From the NCBI GenBank assembly GCA_016795105.1, contig JAEUIH010000047.1, positions 1-59,607 of the forward strand: DNA of 59,607 nucleotides. Reading direction: 5' to 3'. Below the pieces are notes generated by a model that was not told the origin of the DNA, made no database searches, and saw only the letters and a list, made by a program, of their open reading frames with translations. The DNA comes from Planctomyces sp. GTDB taxonomy: Bacteria > Planctomycetota > Planctomycetia > Planctomycetales > Planctomycetaceae. A program made the position numbers and the translations under genes. Positions 17,473 through 25,599 of this stretch are shown here, piece by piece (the stretch's first letter is position 1; every line of letters starts with the position of its first letter).

Positions 17473-18819
17473 ATGAATCTGCGATTGAAGACATTCGAGT
17501 CCATGTTGGTGCTGCTGATCGGGGTGACTCTCTGCGGATGTCAGCAGAAGTCGCCATCAGGGCAGGCGTCCGGGACTGGTGAGCAGGCTCCGGCGAAGGC
17601 TACCGTGATTCCGCCTCAGCGGAAACCGCTGCTTCGGCTGGTGGAATTGCCGGGCCGCGTAGAAGCCTATGAAGTCACTCCGCTGCATGCGAAGGCGACA
17701 GGATATGTCATCAATATTCCGGTCGACGTCGGAGACACGATTCGCGGTCCTCATGGCGATGAACCCGGCACATTGCTGTGCGAATTGCAGGTTCCAGAAC
17801 TGAAGGAAGAACTTGCTCAGAAGTCAGCCGCCATCGCTCAGGCAGAAGCCGAAGTCGCCCAGTCGGACGCCGGTGTCAAGGTGGCTGAGGCCGCCGTGCG
17901 ATCCGCCGACGCAAAAGTCGCCGAAGCGAAATCCGCGATTGAACGGGAAGAGTCCAATTTCATCCGCTGGAAGTCTGAATTTGAACGCATTTCACAGTTG
18001 GCGGAGTCTGGAGCGGTCACTCGAAAAGTGGCCGACGAAACTCGCGCTCAAAGAGATGCAGCCGACGCAGGGCGTAATGAAGTTGCTGCTCGAATCGTCA
18101 CCGTGGAAGCACAGCAGCAGGGAGTCATGGCTGACCTCGAAAAGGCCAAGGCGGACGCCATCGCTGCACGATCTCGCCTGGCGGTGGCTCAGGCCGATGA
18201 ACGTCGAACGGCAGCGATGCTGGATTACATGTTAATCCGAGCACCGTTTGACGGCGTCGTGGTAGAACGCAACGTTCATACGGGTCATCTCGTTCAGGCC
18301 GGAGCAAGCACCAGAGAACCGCTGTTGATTGTGATGCGAACGGATCCGGTGCGAATCATGATCGATGTGCCGGAAGTAGACGCCGTGCTCGTTACTCCGG
18401 AAACAAAAGTTGAGATCAAAATACCATCCCTTCCGGGCAGTTTGTGGGAAGGCACGATCACGCGTTCGAGCTGGTCACTGAATACCACTTCACGAACAAT
18501 GTCGGCCGAAGTTCATATCCCAAATCCGGACGGCAAGTGGAGACCAGGACAATATGTACAGGCCAGGCTGACGGCGGCTGATGTGAAGGATTGCCTGAGC
18601 CTGCCGAAATCCGCCGTGGTTACTCAGGACAAGCAGACTTATTGTTTCGCCGTGGATTCTTCAGGCAAAGTTCTTCGACTGCCGATTTCGCTGGGACTCC
18701 AGGCCGGAACAGATGTGGAAATTCGCGACGGACTTACCGGTGATGAACAGGTCATCAGCGTCAATGCGGGTGCATTCCGAGAGGGTCAGATGGTTGAAGC
18801 GACCCCGCCTGCTAAGTGA
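17473..18819 (+). CDS. RND efflux periplasmic adaptor lipoprotein
   Basis: A 448-residue membrane-fusion protein. A lipobox in the signal peptide (GVTLCGCQQ) indicates a lipid-anchored adaptor. It shows the lipoyl half-motifs (RVEAYEVTPLHAKATGYV and LIRAPFDGVVVERNVHTGHLV), a long Ala/Glu/Lys-rich alpha-helical hairpin between them (residues about 110-240), then a beta-barrel and membrane-proximal domain. It links the inner-membrane pump to the outer-membrane channel. It starts 41 bases after the pump gene. Confidence 0.92.
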   Translation: MNLRLKTFESMLVLLIGVTLCGCQQKSPSGQASGTGEQAPAKATVIPPQRKPLLRLVELPGRVEAYEVTPLHAKATGYVINIPVDVGDTIRGPHGDEPGTLLCELQVPELKEELAQKSAAIAQAEAEVAQSDAGVKVAEAAVRSADAKVAEAKSAIEREESNFIRWKSEFERISQLAESGAVTRKVADETRAQRDAADAGRNEVAARIVTVEAQQQGVMADLEKAKADAIAARSRLAVAQADERRTAAMLDYMLIRAPFDGVVVERNVHTGHLVQAGASTREPLLIVMRTDPVRIMIDVPEVDAVLVTPETKVEIKIPSLPGSLWEGTITRSSWSLNTTSRTMSAEVHIPNPDGKWRPGQYVQARLTAADVKDCLSLPKSAVVTQDKQTYCFAVDSSGKVLRLPISLGLQAGTDVEIRDGLTGDEQVISVNAGAFREGQMVEATPPAK

Positions 18820-19023
18820 GCACCCCGGCGTCCCGACAGTCCGGCAATTGGCCTATTCCGGAAATCAGGCCGCTTCGTTTCCTACGGCACAACCAGCACA
18901 ACCGGACTGGGCAAATCCGCAGCGAGAACGCTGACGTGATTCGACTCTCATGTTTCGATATCGGAGTTCGATAATAGAGAGGAAGGATTCACGCTCAGAT
19001 TTCGTCTCGCCAAGGATGGCCCA

Positions 19024-20715
19024 ATGACGCAAAGAGTACCGGTAAGCCTGCTTGCGCTTGCGATTGGATTTTCCGGCTGCGCCGCAGTCCCCGCAAAATC
19101 AGTGCGAAACGAACGTTCTCGGCCGGAATCTGCTGCACCGGTCGCTCACACAGCCACCTTTTCAGGTACGGCTGCAGCCTCCGGCGACAGATCCTTGACG
19201 GTGATGGACGTTCCGAGCCAGGACGAGACGTCAAAGAATAAAGCTTCTTTGAGTTCGGTGGCGCTGGAGCAAAGCGAAACGGAGACACCCGACGGGGAAA
19301 AGATCAGCACAGTCAGCATGATGGTGACTTCAAACGCGACTGACGAAACTTTAACAATTGATTCACCAAACTCCGCTGAATCCGACCAACCCGCATCCGG
19401 CAGCATCGCTTCTTCGGAAACGGGCGCAGAAGCATATAGTCTCAACCTCGGCAATGTGCTGTATCTTGCCGACGCTCAGAACCCCAATGTGGCAGTGGCT
19501 CGCGAACGAATCAATGACGCATACGCTCGAGTGGAGCGTGCAAAAACGCTATGGGTCCCATCACTTCGTGCTGGCCTGAATTACAATCATCATGAAGGCG
19601 CCATTCAGGACGTTGCGGGCACAGTTTTCAACACGACTCGAAGCTCTTTCTATGGTGGGATGGGTGCAAACGCGGTTGGAGCAGGATCGCCGGCTGTACC
19701 CGGTGTTGTGGCACAGTTCCATCTGACGGACGCGGTGTTTCAACCTAAGATCGCATCACATCAGGCATCTGCCAGACGTTACGGCGCCACTGCGGCCCGA
19801 AACGACACACTTCGTGATGCGGCTGTTGCCTACCTCGAGCTTGTCAGAGCCGAGCATGCGGAAGCAATCGCAAGGGAGGCGTTAGCAAACACGGAAAAGC
19901 TCACAGATCTGACTCAGCAGTACGCTGAAACCGGACAAGGCCTGCAATCTGACCATGAGAGACTGAAAACGGAGCTTGCTCTCCGCCAGGAAGAATTGAT
20001 CACTCGGAAAGAATCTGTTCAGGTGGCATCTGCTCGACTCGCACAAGTACTGCATGCGGATCCCACGGTACTCATTCAGACGAATGAGCCGGCGATTGCG
20101 CCGCTTCAGATTATCAACCTGGAAGGAGGAGCCGCCTCCTATGTGGCAACAGGTTTGTCACGACGGCCGGAACTGGCCGAACAGAAGCATTTGGTTTGTG
20201 AAGCGGTCGAGCGTTTGCGTCGTGAAAAGTATGCTCCGCTTGTTCCGAGCGTATTATTGGGAATGAGCTATGGAGGCCAGGGAGGTGGCGTTGGGAATTC
20301 CATAATTAATACCGACGATCGTTGGGATGCTGATGCGGGCGCCTATTGGGAAATTCGTAATCTGGGGTTTGGCGAACAGGCGGCGAGAAATGAGACCGCG
20401 TCACTTCAGCGACAGGCTCAGATGCGAAAGATTGCCATCATGGACAACGTCGCACGAGAAGTCACAGAAGCACATGCTCAGGTGACTCGCCGTAAAGAGA
20501 GGATTGAACTCACTGAACGCGGTGTCGAATTTGCCATCAGGTCTTACACGTTGAACCTTGAGCGAATTGAGAACGCCCAGGGACTTCCGATCGAAACGCT
20601 GCAGTCTATTCATGCTCTGGCAACTGCTCAGCGAGCCTACCTCAATGCGGTCGTTGACTACAACATTGCCCAGTTTGAACTGAGTCGCGCAATCGGTTGG
20701 TTCGTCCAGAGTTAG
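19024..20715 (+). CDS. TolC-family outer-membrane efflux lipoprotein
   Basis: A 563-residue outer-membrane factor, third part of the RND system. The signal peptide ends in a lipobox (IGFSGCAA). A Ser/Thr/Glu-rich linker of about 120 residues precedes the TolC repeats, which have helical stretches such as LRDAAVAYLELVRAEHAEAIA and a second repeat around residues 440-560. The long acidic linker is unusual in TolC proteins and may span the periplasm or crystalline envelope. AAGGA precedes the ATG. The gap to the adaptor gene is 204 bases, but order and strand suggest one operon. Confidence 0.9.
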   Translation: MTQRVPVSLLALAIGFSGCAAVPAKSVRNERSRPESAAPVAHTATFSGTAAASGDRSLTVMDVPSQDETSKNKASLSSVALEQSETETPDGEKISTVSMMVTSNATDETLTIDSPNSAESDQPASGSIASSETGAEAYSLNLGNVLYLADAQNPNVAVARERINDAYARVERAKTLWVPSLRAGLNYNHHEGAIQDVAGTVFNTTRSSFYGGMGANAVGAGSPAVPGVVAQFHLTDAVFQPKIASHQASARRYGATAARNDTLRDAAVAYLELVRAEHAEAIAREALANTEKLTDLTQQYAETGQGLQSDHERLKTELALRQEELITRKESVQVASARLAQVLHADPTVLIQTNEPAIAPLQIINLEGGAASYVATGLSRRPELAEQKHLVCEAVERLRREKYAPLVPSVLLGMSYGGQGGGVGNSIINTDDRWDADAGAYWEIRNLGFGEQAARNETASLQRQAQMRKIAIMDNVAREVTEAHAQVTRRKERIELTERGVEFAIRSYTLNLERIENAQGLPIETLQSIHALATAQRAYLNAVVDYNIAQFELSRAIGWFVQS

Positions 20716-21128
20716 TGTCCGACTTTGATCTCAGCGCGTGCCATAGTCGAGCCCTGCGACTCTCAATCGCTTCAACCCACGTCGCCACGGTCAGCATTGG
20801 TATTCGGTGTTGATGTTCGATAGTATTTGGATACAACGATTACTGAATCGTACAGCACTTGCCAGACTGCCGTTCCGGTTTCTCAGGGGGAAGTACTCGT
20901 GGGGAGAGAATGTTGGCGGAAATTCGACATAAAACGCTGGACGATTCAGGTTTAGAAAGTGAACGAGGTACAGGCAATCGATGTTGTGGTTCTGCCAAAG
21001 GAAGTCGAACGACTGAAGTGCATCGTCCCTGAGCGACTGTGATTGTCGGCCCAGCAAGGATTTATTCTGGAATGCTGTGCTGGAAACTCAACCGCTGTCT
21101 GATTTGCTTGCAACAAATTGAGCACTGA
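20716..21128. other. Intergenic region, no supported gene
   Basis: A minus-strand frame at 20791-21057 (88 codons) has no recognised family and no convincing ribosome-binding site. The region may hold the TolC terminator and the MFS promoter; no clear hairpin was found. Confidence 0.4.
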
Positions 21129-22364
21129 ATGGAACCGACGAAAGCCGCACCAGCACCGCCTCTCGCTGACCGCCCTGGTGTTCATCGAGGCGTCATCGTT
21201 CTTGGGATTGTCAGTCTGCTAACGGATCTGAGTTCCGAAGCGATCTTTGCCGTTCTCCCGATCTATTTTATCAGTGTCCTCGGCGGCTCGGCGATTCTGT
21301 TGGGGCTCATGGAAGGACTGGCCGATTTTTCGGCGTCATCACTCGACTTAGCGTCAGGCTACTGGTCAGATCGAACCGGGCGTCGCAAAGAGATTGCCGT
21401 GTCAGGTTACGCCGTTTCTGCTCTCGCCAAATCCTGTCTCGTGTTTTTGGGGTCCGTAGGAGGCGTTGTCGTCTTTCGAGTGATTGAACGGCTTGGCAAG
21501 TCTGTCCGGGGCGCTCCACGGGACGCAATTCTGGCGACCATGGCTCCAGAACGTCGTCGAGGCCTCTCGTTTGGGCTGCACAAAGCATTCGACAAAGCCG
21601 GAGCAGTCGCTGGCCCGTTCGTCGCCTACCTGATACTGACTGGATGGGGAGCAAGCTCAGCGACGTTTCACGCTTTGTTTCTGGCCGCTTTAATACCCGC
21701 GATTCTGGCCGTTGTCGTGCTCTCCATATTTGTAAGTGCTCCGCCTTCAACTCCCGGTTCAAAACACCAGACCGTGAAGAGCACGTGGAAATCGCTTGGG
21801 AGACCCTATCGAACGTTTCTGTACTCATCGGGAATTTTTTCGCTGGGGTACTTCAGCTTTGCCTTTCTCATGTTGAAGGCGAAGTCCGTGGGGTTCGCCG
21901 TACAAGATCAGGCTCTGCTCTACGGACTGTTCAATCTCGTCTTTACGCTAACCTCCGTACCCGTTGGGTGGCTGGCTGATCATGTTGGCCAGCGGACAAT
22001 AGTCATCGCATCATATCTTACGTATGCAGCCATGTCTGCTGGTTTTATGATTGCAGAAACGCAACTCGCAGTCGGCGTTCTATTCGGGGTGTACGGCGTC
22101 TTTTTAGCGATGAATGAGGGTCAGGCCAAAGCCTATCTGACAGATCTTACTGAGGACTCAACTCGTGCAACAGGGATTGGTCTCTACGGATTTGTGACTG
22201 GCCTCGCGTATCTTCCGGCGTCCCTGATTGCCGGAGTATTGTGGCCACTGGGGCCGACATGGGCATTTGCTTTCGCGGTGGGGACATCGATAATTGCTCT
22301 GGTCGTATTCCTGTCAATGACGGAGCGAAGTGACTCTCCGCGGCACCACATTTCTGCAATTTAA
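21129..22364 (+). CDS. Major facilitator superfamily transporter
   Basis: A 411-residue protein with 12 predicted membrane segments. The MFS loop 2-3 motif appears as DLASGYWSDRTGRRKEIAVSGY and the repeat in the second half as GWLADHVGQR. GKSVRGAPRDAILA in loop 4-5 is characteristic of the group that includes planctomycete and proteobacterial permeases of unknown substrate. It probably exports or imports a small molecule by proton exchange. The ribosome-binding site is weak. A di-haem peroxidase gene follows after 49 bases, perhaps in the same transcript. Confidence 0.9.
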   Translation: MEPTKAAPAPPLADRPGVHRGVIVLGIVSLLTDLSSEAIFAVLPIYFISVLGGSAILLGLMEGLADFSASSLDLASGYWSDRTGRRKEIAVSGYAVSALAKSCLVFLGSVGGVVVFRVIERLGKSVRGAPRDAILATMAPERRRGLSFGLHKAFDKAGAVAGPFVAYLILTGWGASSATFHALFLAALIPAILAVVVLSIFVSAPPSTPGSKHQTVKSTWKSLGRPYRTFLYSSGIFSLGYFSFAFLMLKAKSVGFAVQDQALLYGLFNLVFTLTSVPVGWLADHVGQRTIVIASYLTYAAMSAGFMIAETQLAVGVLFGVYGVFLAMNEGQAKAYLTDLTEDSTRATGIGLYGFVTGLAYLPASLIAGVLWPLGPTWAFAFAVGTSIIALVVFLSMTERSDSPRHHISAI

Positions 22365-22413
22365 ACTCTTAAAGCCATCGCCAGCATACGGCATTTTGAA
22401 ATCGGGACGAAAC

Positions 22414-23403
22414 ATGAAATTGTCATCGAGGCTCTGTGTCGCACTCACGGTCACAAATCTGTGCTTAATGAGCTTTCTCAGAGCAGAAGATCTACAGAGA
22501 CAGGATGCATTAAAGCGATTTGAAGTTCTGGAGGCGATCTCGCCGGAGAAGTTGAGTCAGCCTAAAGTGCTGTTGGGGCAGTCTTTGTTCTGGGACCAAC
22601 GAGTGTCCGGCGATGGCAAGACCGCTTGTGTCAGTTGCCATCTCCCCGAGGATTGGGGAGCTGACAGGCGTCCGTTTTCACTGGATGCTCGTGGCAAGAA
22701 TACTTCTCGAAACTCTCAAACAGTTTTCAATGCGGTCCTTCAGCCAACACTGCGATGGACGGGCGACCGTAAGTCAGCAGCACATCAGGCCGAAAGATCA
22801 CTGACAGGATCGATGGGCTTCACGGCTGCAGAAGACGTCGTTCCAGTGCTGAAGAAATTTGGTTATGCGGAGGCCTTTCGACAGGCATTTCCCGAAGTCA
22901 GTGAGCCAGTGACTCCAGCCAACTACGCTGCAGCTCTCGAGGCATATGAAGAAACCCTCATCACACCAGCAGCATTTGATCGTTACCTGAGCGGTGACGA
23001 TAAGGCACTCGACGCGACTGAAAAGCGAGGGCTGTCTCTCTTCATCTCGACCGGATGTGCTGACTGCCACAACGGAAAGCTGCTCGGTGGCGATTCGATT
23101 GAAAAATTCGGCGTTGCAAAGGATTACTGGCTGGCAACGAAATCAGATAAACACGATGTCGGCCGGTTCGAAGTCACGAAAGACGAAGCGGACCGCTACA
23201 AGTTTCGCGTTTCGATGTTGCGAAATATAAGCAAGACAGGACCGTACTTTCACGATGGTTCCGTGACGACGCTGGAAGAAGCCGTCAGAGTCATGGCCGA
23301 CGTCCAACTGGGCACGGAGTTGACGACCGATGACACCGCCGCGATCGGCAGTTTTCTCAACTCGCTTACAGGCGAAGTTCCTTCGAACTACCGACAGCCT
23401 TAA
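22414..23403 (+). CDS. Di-haem cytochrome c peroxidase family protein
   Basis: A 329-residue periplasmic enzyme with a signal peptide (SSRLCVALTVTNLCLMSFLRA). Two haem c sites are visible, C72-V-S-C-H76 and C215-A-D-C-H219, in the arrangement of bacterial cytochrome c peroxidase and MauG. GKTACVSCHLP and PYFHDGSVTTLEEAV are family stretches. It would reduce hydrogen peroxide using electrons from a c-type cytochrome, or act as a MauG-like oxidase. The ATG at 22414 fits the signal peptide; the longer frame from 22330 overlaps the MFS gene. It converges on the second DUF1398 gene with 22 bases between stops. Confidence 0.92.
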   Translation: MKLSSRLCVALTVTNLCLMSFLRAEDLQRQDALKRFEVLEAISPEKLSQPKVLLGQSLFWDQRVSGDGKTACVSCHLPEDWGADRRPFSLDARGKNTSRNSQTVFNAVLQPTLRWTGDRKSAAHQAERSLTGSMGFTAAEDVVPVLKKFGYAEAFRQAFPEVSEPVTPANYAAALEAYEETLITPAAFDRYLSGDDKALDATEKRGLSLFISTGCADCHNGKLLGGDSIEKFGVAKDYWLATKSDKHDVGRFEVTKDEADRYKFRVSMLRNISKTGPYFHDGSVTTLEEAVRVMADVQLGTELTTDDTAAIGSFLNSLTGEVPSNYRQP

Positions 23404-23425
23404 ACGGCTTTACTTATTGCGAGCC

Positions 23426-23836
23426 TCATGTTGTGGTCGGTGCTTGCGGAAAGTGTTCCACATGAGATTCCCCGCTGCGTGAGAAATAGATGACCCGGCG
23501 ACCAGTGATCTGAACAAAGTACCCAACGCACCCTGCTGACATCGTCTTTTGAATGAAGTCTGAGTACGTGTGTTCGTTTCGCTGACTCTGGCGAACAGCA
23601 TCAGCCACGTCGGAAGCTGAAAACTGGGTCGCGGCTTCGTGCATAGGATGAGGCGTGGTAACGGCGACTGAATCACCATCCGGGAAATAGTAGGTGATCT
23701 CCTGACGGCTGTAGTCGGCGTGATAACGCTCAACACCAATTTGAGCGAGTTGCCCCACGATCTCAGGAAAGGTTAACCTCCCAGCCAACGCACCTTGTGC
23801 GCATTGCTGTATGACCTGAAGTCTCTGTTCGTTCAT
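23426..23836 (-). CDS. DUF1398 family protein (copy 2)
   Basis: A 136-residue paralogue of the protein at 5774-6193, nearly identical along GLAGRLTFPEIVGQLAQ-type and CVGYFVQITGRRVIYF segments and differing mainly at both ends. The start MNEQRLQ at 23836 lies 31 bases after the MarR stop, exactly as in copy 1. Function of the family is unknown. Conservation of both copies as open frames argues that the pair is functional and not recently decayed. Confidence 0.85.
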   Translation of the reverse strand: MNEQRLQVIQQCAQGALAGRLTFPEIVGQLAQIGVERYHADYSRQEITYYFPDGDSVAVTTPHPMHEAATQFSASDVADAVRQSQRNEHTYSDFIQKTMSAGCVGYFVQITGRRVIYFSRSGESHVEHFPQAPTTT

Positions 23837-23867
23837 GATTGAGTTCCTCGAAGACGTTGAGTTCAGT

Positions 23868-24329
23868 TTATTCGACTGGCAAGTCTTTCCACGCGTGTTG
23901 CCGCACAATGTTCTGGAGTATGTCAATGAGCGACATTCTCTCTTCGGCATTCAGGTGACCGAAGAACTCGTGATCGTTCTCATCAGCAAGACGAGCAAGA
24001 ACTGGCACCAGACGCTTTCCAGCCGGAGTGAGTTCAACCGATTGGAAACGTCGATCGTCACCCGAGTATGACCGCGAGACCAAGTGCTTCCGGCAGAGCC
24101 GTTCGATCAGCTTTGAGATCGCCCCTCGCGTCATACCCAGGGAGACAGCAAGCTGGCTGGGATTTGCTGCGACTGCCTCGAAGATTTGTCGCAGAAGTAC
24201 CCATTCCGCGACCGTGACACCTTGCGCCTCGACCTTCTGCGCAAAGGCGTGCGAAACGTGATTGGAGACGTAACGCAACCAGTATCCTGCGTGATCGTGG
24301 AGGTTGCTTGTTGATTTCTTTGCTGCCAT
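23868..24329 (-). CDS. MarR-family transcriptional regulator (copy 2)
   Basis: A 153-residue paralogue of the MarR at 6225-6686, same length, with the same helix-turn-helix (ANPSQLAVSLGMTRGAISKL) and wing (SYSGDDRRFQSVELTPAGKRL). GGGAG lies six bases before the ATG. The operator at 24341 is one base from being identical in symmetry to that of copy 1, so the two repressors probably cross-regulate both DUF1398 genes. Confidence 0.92.
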   Translation of the reverse strand: MAAKKSTSNLHDHAGYWLRYVSNHVSHAFAQKVEAQGVTVAEWVLLRQIFEAVAANPSQLAVSLGMTRGAISKLIERLCRKHLVSRSYSGDDRRFQSVELTPAGKRLVPVLARLADENDHEFFGHLNAEERMSLIDILQNIVRQHAWKDLPVE

Positions 24330-24340
24330 TTCTGCTCCCG

Positions 24341-24358
24341 TAGTTTCCTAGGCAACTG
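24341..24358. promoter_or_regulatory. MarR operator (copy 2)
   Basis: TAGTTTCCTAGGCAACTG, 11 bases before the MarR copy 2 start. It matches the perfect palindrome at 6697-6716 except for two substitutions, which supports both as repressor sites. Confidence 0.75.
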
Positions 24359-24484
24359 TATCAGCCGTGCATGGGATCGTCAAGAGCATGGGCTGCACCA
24401 TATGCAAGGTGACAGGCTGACAATTCGTAGAAAACACGATTCTGCCCAAATCACAGCACGTTGGCGTTTCTTTTCAATCGCAAC

Positions 24485-24576
24485 TGTCACAGTCTTGCGT
24501 CCTGCGTGTCAGAAGAAACTGATCTCCCTCGAGTAGAATCGAGTCTCTTGAATCAACAGCGAGGAATGAGACAACG
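24485..24576 (+). pseudogene. Remnant of a divergent ECF sigma gene: promoter and leader only
   Basis: TGTCACAGTC at 24485, 16 bases from TGTCACA to GTC at 24508-24510, then a leader closely similar to that of the sigma gene at 6947, ending GAGGAATGAGACAACGCACA against GAGGAACGAGACAATGCACA. The start codon ATG is ACG here (24574-24576) and similarity to the sigma coding region ends within a few codons. So the MarR/DUF1398 module was duplicated together with the promoter of the divergent sigma factor, whose coding part was then lost or never copied. Confidence 0.75.
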
Positions 24577-24902
24577 CACAGTCCCATTGTCAACACGACC
24601 GCCGCTCACCTCCGTCAGTGCAGTTTCAATCAGGTTCGGTAGACTTCGCGAGCCATTACTTGCCGGTCTTTGCAGCAGAACTTCTAATCGATACCGTCAA
24701 AGATAAACCGATCTTGGTGTAGGCATTGATGGGGATTGCATCGTTAGGGCTGGCTGCTTCGGTGCCCAAGGCTGCTACGGATTCCACCAGCAGCGATTCA
24801 TGCTTCCCAAGGGGAGCGTCTTACCTGCAGCGAACCTGAGTGATTCGCTGTTAACGCCTTGATTACACAAGTACTCCTTTGCGACAAAACAGTGGCAATC
24901 AA

Positions 24903-24936
24903 TCACAAACTTCAATCTTTATTGTCAAGTTTGTGA
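24903..24936. promoter_or_regulatory. Inverted-repeat operator overlapping the metal-efflux promoter
   Basis: TCACAAACTT (24903-24912) and AAGTTTGTGA (24927-24936) are perfect 10-bp arms with a 14-base spacer. The right arm starts on the last base of a -35-like TTGTCA (24922-24927), which is 17 bases from a -10-like TAGGAT (24945-24950). A dimeric repressor or activator bound here would gate the Czc-type operon. Confidence 0.65.
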
Positions 24937-24950
24937 CAAAAACATAGGAT
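24922..24950 (+). promoter_or_regulatory. Sigma-70-like promoter of the His-rich/Czc operon
   Basis: TTGTCA, 17-base spacer, TAGGAT, 34 bases before the start codon at 24984. Both hexamers are near consensus and the spacing is ideal. Confidence 0.6.
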
Positions 24951-24983
24951 AACTACGAAAGAAGTCCTTACTTGAGAGATTCA

Positions 24984-25436
24984 ATGCAGCGTCTACTCAA
25001 TTCAGTTTTGATCATCACCGTTGTTGCCATGCAGAGCATCAGCTTTTCGCATGTGCATCTGCCGGGTGGTCCGGAAGACGCTGAGCACCATTCGGGACAA
25101 CCGCATTTCCATGTGCATGGTGGGCACTCCCATACCGCTCACAGCAAAAAGGTGCAGCATAAAAACGAGCATGAGTCTGCTGCCACACTGCACGAGGCGC
25201 ATTACGTGGATCATGACCTGGATGCTTGCTATCTGCCGGATTCTCTGTCACCAATCACCGCTTTGATGCAATTCGCGGATCTGCGATTATTGTCTGCGCC
25301 TACGCTCGACATCGATCCTGAACGTTTTGATCTCCACGCACTCCTGCCACAACAGCACATCAGGCAATTTGCCGCCTGCTCAGGGAGCACTGCGCGCGTG
25401 CCTTTGTATTTGCGAAGCCTCGCAATCCTCTGCTAA
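24984..25436 (+). CDS. Exported histidine-rich protein, putative metal binding
   Basis: About 150 residues with an N-terminal hydrophobic signal (LLNSVLIITVVAMQSISFSHVH). Residues about 25-75 are very rich in His (HLPGGPEDAEHH, HFHVHGGHSHTAHS), a composition that binds zinc, cobalt, nickel or copper. The rest has no recognised domain. It opens the operon with the adaptor and CzcA genes, so it probably buffers or presents metal to the pump in the periplasm. The TTG at 24972 is an alternative start. Confidence 0.7.
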   Translation: MQRLLNSVLIITVVAMQSISFSHVHLPGGPEDAEHHSGQPHFHVHGGHSHTAHSKKVQHKNEHESAATLHEAHYVDHDLDACYLPDSLSPITALMQFADLRLLSAPTLDIDPERFDLHALLPQQHIRQFAACSGSTARVPLYLRSLAILC

Positions 25437-25599
25437 TCGCCTTGGTGCGGGATGTTTTTCCCGCTTTCGATCTGGGTGCCCCCGCTTCGCAGACTCCCAC
25501 GGCTCGGTTCTGTGCTCATTCGCAGAGCCATGCCTTGTCTGAGTGACTAACCTCTGCGGGGTATCTTGTCTCCATTCTCCTCTGCCTCAAGGTGCTGTG

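Larger units (their letters stand above)
24577..24983. other. Intergenic region with no gene, between duplicated module and metal-efflux operon
   Basis: No open frame here has a recognisable product. The right end holds the promoter and operator of the histidine-rich gene at 24984. Confidence 0.5.

Noticed and set aside
20791-21057. Minus-strand frame between the TolC and MFS genes, considered as a transposase fragment
   Set aside because: No DDE motif, no terminal repeats and no recognisable domain.
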